Part shown: positions 8,092 to 16,911 of the stretch, piece after piece
Layout: every line of letters begins with the position of its first letter
How positions within the stretch are numbered: position 1 is the first letter of the stretch
Source: Actinomyces sp. ICM47
Lineage (GTDB): Bacteria; Actinomycetota; Actinomycetes; Actinomycetales; Actinomycetaceae
Reading direction: 5' to 3'
NCBI RefSeq assembly: GCF_000278725.1
Contig: NZ_ALCA01000070.1
Span: forward strand, 1 to 23,530
Length of the DNA stretch: 23,530 bases
Translations under genes and position numbers: made by a program
The notes under the pieces: model-generated
Seen by the model: the letters and a program-made list of their open reading frames with translations, nothing else
The model's database searches: none
Told to the model about the DNA's origin: nothing

Positions 8092-8835
8092 TCAGACGCC
8101 CTTGAAGGCTGCCTTTCCGAGCTGGCGGTTCAGGTTTGCGATCACGTCAAGCGGGATCTGCTTGGGGCAGACCGCCGCGCACTCACCGATGTTCGAGCAG
8201 GAGCCGAAGCCCTCCTCGTCCATCTGGTTGAGCATGTTCACGACACGCTTGTAGTTCTCGGGCTTGCCCTGCGGGAGCAGGCCGAGGTGCGTGACCTTCG
8301 CGGAGGTGAAGAGCATCGCGGAGGCGTTCGGGCAAGCAGCCACGCACGCACCACAGCCGATGCAGGCCGCAGCTTCGAACGCGCGATCCGCGTCCTGCTT
8401 CGGAACGGGGGTCGCGTGCGCGTCGGGCGCTGCCCCCGTGTTCACGGAGATGTAGCCGCCGGCCTGGATAATGCGATCCAGGGCGGAGCGGTTCACCACC
8501 AGGTCCTTGATGATCGGGAAGCCCGACGCACGCCACGGCTCGATCGTGATGACGTCGCCATCGTTGAAGGAACGCATGTGCAGCTGGCAGGTCGTGGTGA
8601 CCTCCGGGCCGTGAGCGATACCGTTGATGACGATGCCACACTGACCGCAGATGCCCTCGCGGCAGTCGGAGTCGAAGGCGATGGGTTCCTCGCCGCGTGC
8701 GAAGAGCTCTTCGTTCAGGACGTCGAGCATCTCCAGGAACGAGGACTCTTCCGAGATTCCCTTCACCTGGTATTCATGAATTGCGCCCTTGTCTTCGGGA
8801 CCGTTTTGGCGCCAGATCCTCAGTGTCAGGTTCAC
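8092..8835 (-). CDS. sdhB: Succinate dehydrogenase iron-sulfur subunit
   Basis: 247 residues. It carries electrons from the FAD of SdhA to the membrane subunit through three Fe-S clusters. The N-terminal ferredoxin domain has Cys58, Cys63, Cys66 and Cys83 (CREGICGQC...C) for the [2Fe-2S] cluster. The C-terminal domain has [12 protein letters not shown] (158-169) and [16 protein letters not shown] (213 onward) for the other two. The GTG start overlaps the sdhA stop by 4 bases (GTGA), indicating translational coupling. It is the last gene of sdhCAB before a strong terminator. Confidence 0.96.
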   Translation of the reverse strand: MNLTLRIWRQNGPEDKGAIHEYQVKGISEESSFLEMLDVLNEELFARGEEPIAFDSDCREGICGQCGIVINGIAHGPEVTTTCQLHMRSFNDGDVITIEPWRASGFPIIKDLVVNRSALDRIIQAGGYISVNTGAAPDAHATPVPKQDADRAFEAAACIGCGACVAACPNASAMLFTSAKVTHLGLLPQGKPENYKRVVNMLNQMDEEGFGSCSNIGECAAVCPKQIPLDVIANLNRQLGKAAFKGV

Positions 8836-10811
8836 TTGTAGCTCCGCTGCTTCAGCTCGATGTCGTTGTAAATCAGGTCTTCCTTGTGGAGGATCGGGGG
8901 TTCGCCGTCACCGGCAAACTCCCAGGCCGCCACGTACAGGAACTTGTCGTCGTGGCGCAGGGCCTCGCCCTCGGGAGTCTGAGACTCCGCGCGGAAGTGG
9001 CCGCCGCACGACTCTTCGCGGTGCAGCGCGTCGATGCACATGAGTTCGCCCAGTTCCATGAAGTCAGCCACGCGACCGGCCTTCTCGAGGGACTGGTTGA
9101 GTTCGCCGATCGACTTGCCGGGAACACGAACGTTTTTCCAGTAGTCGGCGCGCAGCTTGCGGATCATACCGATGGCCTTCTTCAGGCCGGCCTCGGTGCG
9201 CTCCATGCCGCAGTACTCCCACATGATCTTGCCCAGCTCCTTGTGGAACGAATCCACGGAGCGGGTTCCATTGATCGACATGAGGGTGTCGATGCGTCCC
9301 TGAGCCGACTCAAGGGCTTCCTTGACGGAAGGCGAGTTCTCGTCCAGCTTGGGCAGGTGGAAGCAGTGCGCCAGGTAGTCGTTGATCGTGTTGGGCAGGA
9401 CGAAGTAGCCGTCTGACAGACCCTGCATGAGCGCCGAGGCACCCAGGCGGTTTGCGCCGTGGTCGGAGAAGTTCGCCTCGCCGGCCACGTACAGACCGGG
9501 CAGGTTCGACTCGAGGTCGTAGTCAACCCACAGGCCACCCATGGTGTAGTGGACGGCCGGGTAAATGCGCATCGGCACCTCGTAGGGGTTGTCGCCCGTG
9601 ATGCGCTCGTACATGTCGAAGAGGTTGCCGTACTTCGCGGAGACGGCCGCCTTGCCCATACGGGAGATGGCCTCGGAGAAGTCGAGGTAGACGCCGCGGG
9701 CGACGCCGTCAATCTTCGGGCCGACGCCACGGCCCTCGTCGCACATGTTCTTGGCCTGACGCGATGCGATATCGCGGGGCACGAGGTTACCGAAGGACGG
9801 GTAGATGCGCTCCAGGTAGTAGTCGCGATCCTCTTCGGGGATCTGACGCGGGTCCTTCTCGCAGTCCTCGGCGCGCTTGGGAACCCAGATGCGACCGTCG
9901 TTACGCAGCGACTCCGACATGAGGGTCAGCTTCGACTGCTGGTCGCCGTGCTGGGGGATGCACGTGGGGTGGATCTGCGTGAAGCAGGGGTTGCCGAAGT
10001 AGGCACCCTTGCGGTACGCGCGCCAGATGGCAGTACCGTTGCAGCCCATCGCGTTGGTGGACAGGAAGAACACGTTGCCGTAGCCGCCGGTCGCCAGGAC
10101 GACCGCGTCAGCGATGAAGGTCTCGAGCTTGCCGGTGGACATGTCGCGGGCGATGATGCCGCGCGCCTTGCCCTCATCGACGATCAGCTCGACCATCTCG
10201 TGACGCGAGTGCTCGGTGACGGTACCCGCGGCGACCTGACGCTCCAGCGCCTGGTAGGCCCCGATCAGGAGCTGCTGGCCGGTCTGGCCACGCGCGTAGA
10301 ACGTACGGGACACCTGGACACCACCGAAGGAGCGGTTATCGAGGAGACCACCGTACTCGCGGGCGAAGGGGACGCCCTGCGCGACGCACTGATCGATGAT
10401 GTTGGCGCTGACCTCGGCGAGGCGATAGACGTTGTCCTCGCGGGCGCGGTAGTCGCCGCCCTTGACCGTGTCGTAGAAGAGACGGTAGACGGAGTCGTTG
10501 TCGTTGCGGTAGTTCTTCGCGGCGTTGATACCACCCTGTGCGGCAATGGAGTGCGCGCGGCGGGCGGAGTCCTGGTAGAAGAAGCAGTCGACGTTGTAGC
10601 CCATTTCGCCGAGCGAGGCGGCAGCAGCGCCACCCGCGAGGCCGGAACCGACGATGATGACGCGCAGCTTACGGCGGTTCGCCGGGTTCACGAGGGCTGC
10701 CTCGAACTGACGGCGTGCCCAGCGCTCGGAGATCGGGACGTCGTGGGGAGCCTTCGTGTCGGCGATCTTCTCGCCTTCACGGTAGAGGCCGTGGATAAGT
10801 TTATCGGTCAT
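8832..10811 (-). CDS. sdhA: Succinate dehydrogenase flavoprotein subunit
   Basis: 659 residues, a full-length flavoprotein of the type found in actinobacterial succinate dehydrogenases. It oxidises succinate to fumarate on the cytoplasmic face of the membrane. Visible marks are the dinucleotide motif [10 protein letters not shown] (52-61), [12 protein letters not shown] with His87 as the expected covalent FAD attachment, [35 protein letters not shown], and [27 protein letters not shown] near the C-terminus of the FAD domain. The ATG at 10811 follows GGAAGGG and is 16 bases after the sdhC stop. It overlaps sdhB by 4 bases. Confidence 0.97.
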   Translation of the reverse strand: MTDKLIHGLYREGEKIADTKAPHDVPISERWARRQFEAALVNPANRRKLRVIIVGSGLAGGAAAASLGEMGYNVDCFFYQDSARRAHSIAAQGGINAAKNYRNDNDSVYRLFYDTVKGGDYRAREDNVYRLAEVSANIIDQCVAQGVPFAREYGGLLDNRSFGGVQVSRTFYARGQTGQQLLIGAYQALERQVAAGTVTEHSRHEMVELIVDEGKARGIIARDMSTGKLETFIADAVVLATGGYGNVFFLSTNAMGCNGTAIWRAYRKGAYFGNPCFTQIHPTCIPQHGDQQSKLTLMSESLRNDGRIWVPKRAEDCEKDPRQIPEEDRDYYLERIYPSFGNLVPRDIASRQAKNMCDEGRGVGPKIDGVARGVYLDFSEAISRMGKAAVSAKYGNLFDMYERITGDNPYEVPMRIYPAVHYTMGGLWVDYDLESNLPGLYVAGEANFSDHGANRLGASALMQGLSDGYFVLPNTINDYLAHCFHLPKLDENSPSVKEALESAQGRIDTLMSINGTRSVDSFHKELGKIMWEYCGMERTEAGLKKAIGMIRKLRADYWKNVRVPGKSIGELNQSLEKAGRVADFMELGELMCIDALHREESCGGHFRAESQTPEGEALRHDDKFLYVAAWEFAGDGEPPILHKEDLIYNDIELKQRSYK

Positions 10812-10827
10812 GATTGCGTGCCCTTCC

Positions 10828-11541
10828 TCAGTGGATCAAGCCGGTGACGATGGCGACGGGCGGGGCCATGAACATCACGAAGATGACCAGACCGACCAGG
10901 CCCGAGAGGAGAACCAGAGGCTTGCGGGTGGCGGGACGCACCCAGCCGAGCGACTGGAACATGGACCAGAAGCCGTGAGAGACGTGGATGCACGCGCAGC
11001 CGACGAACACGGCGTAGAGGATCACGAGGACCGGCGACTGGAAGGACGCGATCATGCGGTCGTAAGGCGTGGCGACGTCAGCGCCGAAATTGGCGACCTT
11101 CGCGGGCAGGCTCACGGTGGTGAAGTGAGCGATGTGGAAGATCAGGATCAGCAGGATAAGGACACCGCTCATACGCATGGTGCGGGCCGCGTAGGAGTCC
11201 GTGACGGACTTCTTCACGACGTAGCGGGTGGAGCGAGCGCGACGCGAACGCTTCCAGGTGTAGGCAGCGGCCCACAGGTGGATGATGAGCATTAGCGCCA
11301 TGGCGGCGCGGAAAACCCAGATGAATCCGCCGTGCGGGAAGATCGGCACGAAAGCCTCTTCATGCAGCCAGTGCGCGTAGTCGTTGTAAACCTGCGCGCC
11401 CAGGAACATCTTGAGGTTGCCGTAAGAGTGGAACAGCAAGAAGAAAACGAAAACGAAGCCCGAGACGGCCATCAGCTGCTTAATAAAGACGCTGGTGGTC
11501 CACGCGCGGCGCTTCTTCGTTGCGACATTTTGAGTGGCCAT
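10828..11541 (-). CDS. sdhC: Succinate dehydrogenase cytochrome b subunit (single-subunit b558 type)
   Basis: 237 residues from the ATG at 11541. Five hydrophobic helices carry paired histidines expected for heme b: His38, His88, His136/His139 and His186/His189. This single-subunit anchor replaces the SdhC+SdhD pair of proteobacteria and hands electrons to quinone. The frame is open 65 codons further upstream, but that stretch (Cys/Arg-rich) does not look like SdhC, and MATQNV is a natural start. The ATG lies 6 bases behind a TATGCT box, so it may be leaderless. It is the first gene of sdhCAB. Confidence 0.93.
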   Translation of the reverse strand: MATQNVATKKRRAWTTSVFIKQLMAVSGFVFVFFLLFHSYGNLKMFLGAQVYNDYAHWLHEEAFVPIFPHGGFIWVFRAAMALMLIIHLWAAAYTWKRSRRARSTRYVVKKSVTDSYAARTMRMSGVLILLILIFHIAHFTTVSLPAKVANFGADVATPYDRMIASFQSPVLVILYAVFVGCACIHVSHGFWSMFQSLGWVRPATRKPLVLLSGLVGLVIFVMFMAPPVAIVTGLIH

Positions 11542-11772
11542 GGATTGAGCATATCGACGCTTTTCGTCCGCCTCGTAGGACGTTGGCACGAGGCGATGCG
11601 CCGCTCTTGTCGACACGGTGTCATTTTCGGCTATTTTCCGCGGTTCTTCCACGCTCCTTGACCCGCAATCGCAATGAAAACACCTAGGACTATCGGCCTC
11701 ATAAACAGGGGTCTGAAAGCACGAATTTTGATACACCGACCGTACCTATTTGGCGGTGGTCGTCGCATCTCC
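11542..11772 (-). promoter_or_regulatory. Promoter region of sdhCAB (231-base intergenic gap)
   Basis: On the minus strand TATGCT (11553-11548) is followed by CAATCC and the sdhC ATG, fitting a leaderless start without an obvious -35. Further upstream the gap is AT-richer. It includes two overlapping palindromes, TGTCGACA (11608-11615) and GACACGGTGTC (11612-11622), that could be a regulator site. There is no clear terminator after rimI. Confidence 0.4.
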
Positions 11773-12222
11773 TCAGATCAGGGGTGCCCTCATCTCGACT
11801 GCCTCTTCGACGGGGTTGCGGAAATAGCGTGGCCTGCGCCCGATCTCGACGAATCCACGCGACTTGTAAAGCGCGATGGCACCCTCGTTGGAGGGGCGCA
11901 CGTCGAGGAAGATCTCACGCGCCCCGGCCTCGTGGGACCAGGCCATAAGCGCGTCAAGGATGGTGGCCCCGACGCCGGCACCCCGCGCGTGGGCGCGCAC
12001 GCCGATCGTCATGACGTCAGCTTGGTCACCGCCGACCTTGGCTCCGCCGTAGCCGATGACGTCGCCGGAGCCGTCCATCGCGATCCAGTAGCGCGAAGCC
12101 GGGGAGGAGAGTTCCTCAGCGATCATGAAGGACGTCCACGGGTCTTCTGAAAAAACCTCGGCCTCGAGGGCAGCGACAAGGTCGAGGTCGCCGGGACCCG
12201 CGACGCGCAGCTGGGGACTCAT
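11773..12222 (-). CDS. rimI: Ribosomal-protein-alanine N-acetyltransferase RimI (GNAT)
   Basis: 149 residues, one GNAT domain. The acetyl-CoA loop is RGAGVGATI (80-88), preceded by the beta-strand DVMTIGVRAHAR. The C-terminal EIFLDVRPSNEGAIALYKSRGFVEIGRRPRYF is the classic RimI ending (N-terminal acetylation of ribosomal protein S18 and other proteins). The ATG overlaps the tsaB stop by 4 bases (ATGA). The tsaB-rimI pair is conserved in many bacteria, and in Actinobacteria tsaD usually comes next; here sdhCAB follows instead. Confidence 0.9.
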   Translation of the reverse strand: MSPQLRVAGPGDLDLVAALEAEVFSEDPWTSFMIAEELSSPASRYWIAMDGSGDVIGYGGAKVGGDQADVMTIGVRAHARGAGVGATILDALMAWSHEAGAREIFLDVRPSNEGAIALYKSRGFVEIGRRPRYFRNPVEEAVEMRAPLI

Positions 12223-12914
12223 AGGCGCGCGGTGGGCTGACCGTGAATGTCGGGGCGGCGCAGATAGAGGGGGTCGGTGCGCAGTCGCTCATCCTCGCCG
12301 CGGGCCAGTCGCGTGGCGACGATGCGGCTCATGACGGCGGGGTCCAGATCGACCTGGGGGCCGAGGTCGGCGCGCGCGAGAGCGGACGCGGAGTGCGCGG
12401 GGACGGAAGCTCCGGCGACGACGAGGCCGGGGTCGTGTCGCATAGCGCCAAGCAGGGAGGAGACGTCCCCAACTTCGAGGCGTCCTTCAAGGGCGACGTC
12501 GTCGGGTCCGGCAGCCACAAAGGCCCCCCAGTAGAGTTCGCGGCGACGCGCGTCGGCGATCGCGTAGACGCGGGTGTCGGGGGCGAGCAGGTCGAGGCCC
12601 TGGCGGGCGATGACGTCAAGGGCGGAAACACCGTAGGCGGGCACGCCTGCGACCCGGGCGAGGACGCGCGCGGAGACAAGGCCGGAGCGCAGCCCGGTGA
12701 AGGGGGCGGGCCCAGTGCCCACGAGCACGCGATCAATCCCCGCATCGGCCAGGGTGGAGGGCAGGCCGGCATCACCGAGGGCCTCGCGGACGAGCGGCGT
12801 GATGGATTCGGCGTGGTGTCGCCCGGAGTCGTTGTGGGCGCGGCCAATGACCCGACCGTCTTCAATGATCGCGACGGCAGTGGCTGCTTGGGTGTCCAGG
12901 GCTATCTCTCGCAC
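12219..12914 (-). CDS. tsaB: tRNA threonylcarbamoyladenosine biosynthesis protein TsaB
   Basis: 231 residues. TsaB is an inactive TsaD paralogue that dimerises with TsaD and supports t6A formation. Marks are the N-terminal IALDTQAATAVAIIEDG, HHAESITPLVREAL, and VGTGPAPFTGLRSGLVSARVLA, the most conserved TsaB stretch. DARRRELYWGAF is also typical. The GTG start is 9 bases after the tsaE stop. It overlaps rimI by 4 bases. Confidence 0.92.
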   Translation of the reverse strand: MREIALDTQAATAVAIIEDGRVIGRAHNDSGRHHAESITPLVREALGDAGLPSTLADAGIDRVLVGTGPAPFTGLRSGLVSARVLARVAGVPAYGVSALDVIARQGLDLLAPDTRVYAIADARRRELYWGAFVAAGPDDVALEGRLEVGDVSSLLGAMRHDPGLVVAGASVPAHSASALARADLGPQVDLDPAVMSRIVATRLARGEDERLRTDPLYLRRPDIHGQPTARL

Positions 12915-12923
12915 GGTGTGATC

Positions 12924-13517
12924 CTACTCGTCGGTCGCGGACTCGTCGCCTTCAGGGGCGTCCTGGTCGATGCGCGTTCCCCCGTGGGCGGCGACGATGT
13001 CCTCGAGGATGCCGTCCCAGCGGTGCCCGTGGGCGCGCAGGACGATGCGGCGGCGGCCGTCGTCCATGTGTTCCAGGTCGATGACGTCCCCGTCGCGCTG
13101 CGCCTGTCCTCCCGAGGCGCGCCGCACCTCGATGGCGAGGCGCTCCTCACTCATGGCTTCGGTCTTGCCGTCGCCCCATTCGACGACGGTGACGGCCTCG
13201 TCGAGGGAGGAATCCAGGTCGAGGGTCTCCAGGTCGTTCAGGTCGGTGATGCGGTAGGCGTCCGCATGGATGAGGTCGGGGCCACCGCCGAGGTTCGGGT
13301 GGACGCGGGCGACGATGAATGTCGGGGAGGCGACGCGGCCACGTACGCCCATGCCCACGCCGATGCCCTGCGTGAGGGTAGTCTTGCCGGCACCGAGTCC
13401 GCCGGACAGCATGACGAGGTCGCCGGCGGCCAGGACGCGACCGAGGTCCTCACCCAGCGCGCGGGTCTGGTCAGCGTCGTTGGTTTCGACGGCGTAGGAG
13501 GCGATGGGCTGGCTCAT
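12924..13517 (-). CDS. tsaE: tRNA threonylcarbamoyladenosine biosynthesis ATPase TsaE
   Basis: 197 residues. The Walker A motif is GGLGAGKTT (39-47), followed by TQGIG and the family stretch SPTFIVARVHP. HADAYRITDLNDLETLDLD and VTVVEWGDG (Walker B side) complete the TsaE signature. It hydrolyses ATP while bound to TsaB-TsaD. The C-terminal 50 residues, ending in an acidic tail (DQDAPEGDESATDE), extend beyond the usual ~150-residue family length. The ATG overlaps the alr stop by 4 bases. Confidence 0.92.
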   Translation of the reverse strand: MSQPIASYAVETNDADQTRALGEDLGRVLAAGDLVMLSGGLGAGKTTLTQGIGVGMGVRGRVASPTFIVARVHPNLGGGPDLIHADAYRITDLNDLETLDLDSSLDEAVTVVEWGDGKTEAMSEERLAIEVRRASGGQAQRDGDVIDLEHMDDGRRRIVLRAHGHRWDGILEDIVAAHGGTRIDQDAPEGDESATDE

Positions 13518-14776
13518 GAGGGGGTCCCGTCAGTCGCGTCGGCATCACCGATGTAGGCGCGCGGGATGTGTGCGCCCAGGTTGGTGACGATTTCGTAGTT
13601 GATGGTGTTCGCGGCGCGCGCCCAGTCGTCGGCCATAGGGGATGGGTCAGCGCCGAAGAGCACGGCGAGGTCACCGACTGCTGCGGGTGCCTGTCCGCTG
13701 CGCGCGGTCGGGGTGTCCGCCTCGCCGTCGGCAGGTCCCAGATCGATCATGAATTGGTCCATGCACACGCGCCCGATCTGGGGCGCGTCGAGAGGACCGG
13801 AAGCGGTGTGGACGGTGACACGGGCGCGGTTGGAGGCGGCGCGCAGAATGCCGTCGCCGTAGCCGAGGGGGACCAGACCGATCCACCGGCGCGTGGGTGC
13901 AATCCACGTTCCTCCGTACGAGGCCGGGGTCCCCTCCTCGATCACCTTGACCGAGGTGAGGGGCGCGGTCAGCGTCAGGGCGGGAACCAGGCCGAGTTCG
14001 GACGAGGACGCGACGGCGGGGTCGGGACTCAGACCATACAGGCCGATGCCCGCGCGGACCATATCGTAGTGCGTCTCGGGGTGCCACAGGATCCCGGAGG
14101 TGGCGGCCAGGTGACGGATGCGCGGCGTAATGCCCGCGTCGGCCAGGATTGCCAGCCCCTCCTCGAAGATGCGCACGTGGTTCGCGGTCGAGGCATTGCC
14201 CGCCTCGGTGGGGTCGTCGGCGCGCGACATGTGGCTCCACGCGCCCACGACGTCGACGAGTCCCTCGTCGGCCGCCATGCGCAGGGCCGAGGCCAGGGCG
14301 GGCAGGTCCGCCAGGGTCGAACCCGCGCGGGACATGCCGGTATCAATCTTCACGTGAACGCGCGCGGGGCGCCCCACCTGCCGGGCGGCGGCGCAGATGT
14401 CGGCAAGCACCCACGTCCAGGACACGGAGACGTCAATATCGGACTCGATGGCCGCAGCAAAATCGGAGGAGGAGGTGGAAATCCACGCGAGGAGAGGGGC
14501 GTCGGCGCGCGCAACCCCGGCCTCGTCGAGGCCTTTGCGCAGCGTGAACGCTTCGGCCAGCTGCGCGACCCCCAGCCAGTCGGCACCGCCCTCCAGGGCC
14601 GCGAGCGCGACGGGAACCAGGCCATGACCGTAGGCGTTGGCCTTGACGGTCGCGAGTTGGAGCGCGTCAGGGGCGGCGGCGCGCAGGACGCCCAGGTTAT
14701 GACGGATAGCGGCCAGGTCGACGACCGCGCGTGACGGGTAATCCCGTCCTTGACCGTGTTCGTTCGTGAAAGTCAC
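13514..14776 (-). CDS. alr: Alanine racemase
   Basis: 420 residues. A PLP enzyme making D-alanine for peptidoglycan. The PLP-binding lysine is Lys45 in TVKANAYGHG, and the second catalytic residue is Tyr about 287 in TPASYGGTW. KIDTGMSRAG and RVCMDQFMIDLG are further family marks. The length is slightly above the usual 370-390, partly from a short Asp/Ala-rich insertion near residue 345. The GTG start follows an extended -10 box (TGAGATAAT) by 6 bases. alr starts the alr-tsaE-tsaB-rimI operon, with 4-base overlap into tsaE. Confidence 0.95.
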   Translation of the reverse strand: MTFTNEHGQGRDYPSRAVVDLAAIRHNLGVLRAAAPDALQLATVKANAYGHGLVPVALAALEGGADWLGVAQLAEAFTLRKGLDEAGVARADAPLLAWISTSSSDFAAAIESDIDVSVSWTWVLADICAAARQVGRPARVHVKIDTGMSRAGSTLADLPALASALRMAADEGLVDVVGAWSHMSRADDPTEAGNASTANHVRIFEEGLAILADAGITPRIRHLAATSGILWHPETHYDMVRAGIGLYGLSPDPAVASSSELGLVPALTLTAPLTSVKVIEEGTPASYGGTWIAPTRRWIGLVPLGYGDGILRAASNRARVTVHTASGPLDAPQIGRVCMDQFMIDLGPADGEADTPTARSGQAPAAVGDLAVLFGADPSPMADDWARAANTINYEIVTNLGAHIPRAYIGDADATDGTPS

Positions 14777-14791
14777 TCCCCTATTATCTCA
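14777..14791 (-). promoter_or_regulatory. Leaderless-type extended -10 promoter of the alr operon
   Basis: On the minus strand TGA-GATAAT (14791-14783) is followed by AGGGGA and then the GTG start. The TG dinucleotide makes it an extended -10 box. AGGGGA directly abuts the GTG, which is no spacing for a ribosome-binding site. Confidence 0.5.
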
Positions 14792-14836
14792 CGCAGGCCC
14801 GAGCGCGCCGTGCGGCTGCGCCTGCACTCTTCCATA

Positions 14837-16582
14837 TCAGAAACCGAAGGCGGCGAGGACCTCCGGGATTGCGTCAGCAATATCGCGCGCCTGGATGGGG
14901 GCGTGACCGTTGTACCGATCGGTGGCCAACGTCGCCGCGCGACCGTGGAGCCACACGGCCGACACCAGTCGTTCGGGCGTCACGGCCTGCGGTTTTCCGT
15001 CGGGTCCCGGCAGCGCGTGCTCGTCCCTGACGGGGCGGGCGAGGATACCGGCGATCAGGCCGGCCAGGACGTCGCCGCTGCCCGCTGTGCCTGCCCACGA
15101 CGTGGTGGTCGGCGCAACCAGCGTGGAGTCGCAGCGGCTGCTTGTCTGCTCCATCGTGTCCAGGTCGGGGAAGCCCAACTCCGGGTTGATGAAGCTGGCG
15201 AGCAGCGCCTGATCACGGAGCTTGTCCGCGTATTCGAAGGACCGCACAACGGTGACGGGGCCCTTGAGGACGACGTGGCAGCCCGTGGCATCGTGGAGGA
15301 GATTCGCGTTGCGCAGGGGGGCCGCGGCTACCTCATCCCGCTTCGTCGGCGTGCCAAGCCTCGTCAGCAGGCGCGCGGCCTCCCCGTGGTGCGGGGTGAG
15401 GACGGTGGTCTCGGGGTTGATGGTGTCCGCCAGCTCGGGAATCAGGTCGAGGGCCCAGGCGTCGATGACGAGCGGCACACCGGACTGGCCGCAGAATTGC
15501 GCGAGTTCGAGCGCATCCTCGCGGCGCTCCTCGTCCAGGCCTGGCCCGATGAGGGCTGCCTGAATGCGCCCGCCCACCATGACGACACCCGGTTCGGCAG
15601 CCAGGACCAAGTCCTGGACACGGCGGGTCGAGTTAAGGCGGACCATGCCGACGCCCGATGCCAAAGCCCCGCGCGTGGCGAGCAGGCCAGCACCCGGGTA
15701 AGTGTCGGATCCCGCGACGAGGCCGACGACACCGCGCGCGTACTTGTCGTCGTCGAAGGCCGGGACTTGGACGAACCGACTGCCGCCGGTTCCCTTGTAA
15801 AAGTACACCGGGACCTCGCCGCTCGTTTCCTCCGTGTCAGCGGGCGTCTGGCCAACGAGTCCGGTCCACTTCATCTCGATGAGTTCCAAGGCACCACAGT
15901 ACTGCGCGGCGGGCGGCAGGATTTGGGCGCGTTTGAAGCTGCCCACGGCCATCGTGTGCGTGGCACGCATGACGGCACCCGTCACGCTCCCCTCGTCGTC
16001 GGTCAGGCCCGAGGGCACATCAATCGAGACGATGGCGGGGCGCATCAGGATCGAGTATTCATTGAGCCGCTCAACGGCCTCCGCGAGGTTCCCTCTGAGG
16101 GCCCCCTTGCCGCCGATGCCAACGATGCCGTCGATCCACACTTTCGCGAATACCACCAGGGAGAGCTGCGGGGAGTCAAGAACTGTGCTGATTGAGTCTC
16201 CCTTGAGGTCCACGATGGTGACCCCGGATGCTGTGGCGGCGCGCAGCGCGCGGGAGTGGCGCTTGCACTTGAGCAGGATCGCCGCCACGCTGACGCCCAT
16301 GTCAGCGAGGGTCGCGCATGCGTAGAGGGCATCGCCACCGTTGTCGCCGCCTCCGACGAAGGCGACGACATCCGCCCGAGGGCCGGGGACAACGGGTTCG
16401 TGAGGTTCGGTCAACAGAGGGGCCGTGTCACCGACGAGTCGGGCAACGCGCTGCGCGACCGCGTCGCCGACCTGGCGCATGTACAGGTCCGGGTCATCGA
16501 TCTCCGCAGCCTCGCGGACAAAGCGCTCTTCGATTGAGCGCGCCTGCGGGAACGTCAGGGCGGGGCCGTCACATGTCAACAT
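14837..16582 (-). CDS. nnr: Bifunctional NAD(P)H-hydrate epimerase / ADP-dependent NAD(P)H-hydrate dehydratase
   Basis: 581 residues from the ATG at 16582. It repairs damaged NAD(P)H hydrates. The N-terminal YjeF_N epimerase domain (about 1-230) has VAFVGGGDNGGDAL (residues 73-86) and SIDVPSGL. The C-terminal ribokinase-like dehydratase domain (about 265-581) has VVLTPHHGEAARL and WAGTAGSGDVLAGLIAG with catalytic Asp about 504. The frame is open 57 codons upstream of this start, but that stretch is Arg/Pro-rich and outside the fold. The start lies 6 bases behind a TGG-GACAAT box. The gene ends 60 bases before alr, a frequent neighbour in Actinobacteria. Confidence 0.93.
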   Translation of the reverse strand: MLTCDGPALTFPQARSIEERFVREAAEIDDPDLYMRQVGDAVAQRVARLVGDTAPLLTEPHEPVVPGPRADVVAFVGGGDNGGDALYACATLADMGVSVAAILLKCKRHSRALRAATASGVTIVDLKGDSISTVLDSPQLSLVVFAKVWIDGIVGIGGKGALRGNLAEAVERLNEYSILMRPAIVSIDVPSGLTDDEGSVTGAVMRATHTMAVGSFKRAQILPPAAQYCGALELIEMKWTGLVGQTPADTEETSGEVPVYFYKGTGGSRFVQVPAFDDDKYARGVVGLVAGSDTYPGAGLLATRGALASGVGMVRLNSTRRVQDLVLAAEPGVVMVGGRIQAALIGPGLDEERREDALELAQFCGQSGVPLVIDAWALDLIPELADTINPETTVLTPHHGEAARLLTRLGTPTKRDEVAAAPLRNANLLHDATGCHVVLKGPVTVVRSFEYADKLRDQALLASFINPELGFPDLDTMEQTSSRCDSTLVAPTTTSWAGTAGSGDVLAGLIAGILARPVRDEHALPGPDGKPQAVTPERLVSAVWLHGRAATLATDRYNGHAPIQARDIADAIPEVLAAFGF

Positions 16583-16597
16583 GTCTTCATTGTCCCA
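16583..16597 (-). promoter_or_regulatory. Leaderless-type promoter of nnr
   Basis: On the minus strand TGG-GACAAT (16597-16589) then GAAGAC then ATG. It has the same geometry as the alr promoter, including the TG of an extended -10. There is no ribosome-binding site upstream of the ATG. Confidence 0.4.
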
Positions 16598-16875
16598 TGT
16601 CTTCGCGCGCCTCCGCGCGCTTCCCGACGGCGCTCGCGGGCACGAGGCCCTGCGCCGAGGCCTGGGAGGGACTGCGGTCCTGAGATCCTCCGGCTTCACG
16701 GCAGTCGCGCGCGCCCTCTGGGAACCGATGCGACAGTCGCGCGCTACCTTCACGATGAGGTCGAGCCACGGGCTGCTCGAGGCAACGACGAGCGCACCAA
16801 AAACGCGCGCGCCGGGGCCAGCCCCCGATGGAACCTGTTCGACAGACGGTCCTGTGGGGCCAGCCCGTCCAGCTC
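16598..16875. other. Non-coding gap between nnr and the sugar transporter
   Basis: I see no gene here. Open frames exist on both strands but read as Arg/Pro/Ser-rich shadow sequence. An 11-base direct repeat, GGGGCCAGCCC, occurs at about 16814-16824 and 16857-16867. No tRNA-like fold was found despite a TTCGA near 16837. The segment may be decayed sequence. Confidence 0.4.
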
Positions 16876-16903
16876 TTCACTCCCCCGACTCCGGGGGAGT
16901 GAA
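16876..16903 (-). terminator. Terminator of the sugar transporter gene
   Basis: A perfect 11-bp stem, TTCACTCCCCC (16876-16886) with GGGGGAGTGAA (16893-16903), encloses a 6-base loop. It starts 8 bases after the transporter stop codon. There is no T tract. Confidence 0.65.
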
Positions 16904-16911
16904 CGCGCCGG

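Noticed and set aside
9459..10847. Long plus-strand open frame (462 codons) opposite sdhA
   Set aside because: It is the antisense of a certain sdhA in a GC-rich codon pattern; the translation is Val/Asp/Gly-rich shadow sequence with no family resemblance.
12243..16195. Plus-strand open frames of 388-481 codons opposite tsaB/tsaE, alr and nnr
   Set aside because: Each is fully antisense to a recognised gene with conserved motifs; they arise from high third-position GC.
16800..16870. tRNA-like TTCGA near 16837
   Set aside because: Flanking bases do not form a T stem, and no acceptor or anticodon arm can be drawn.
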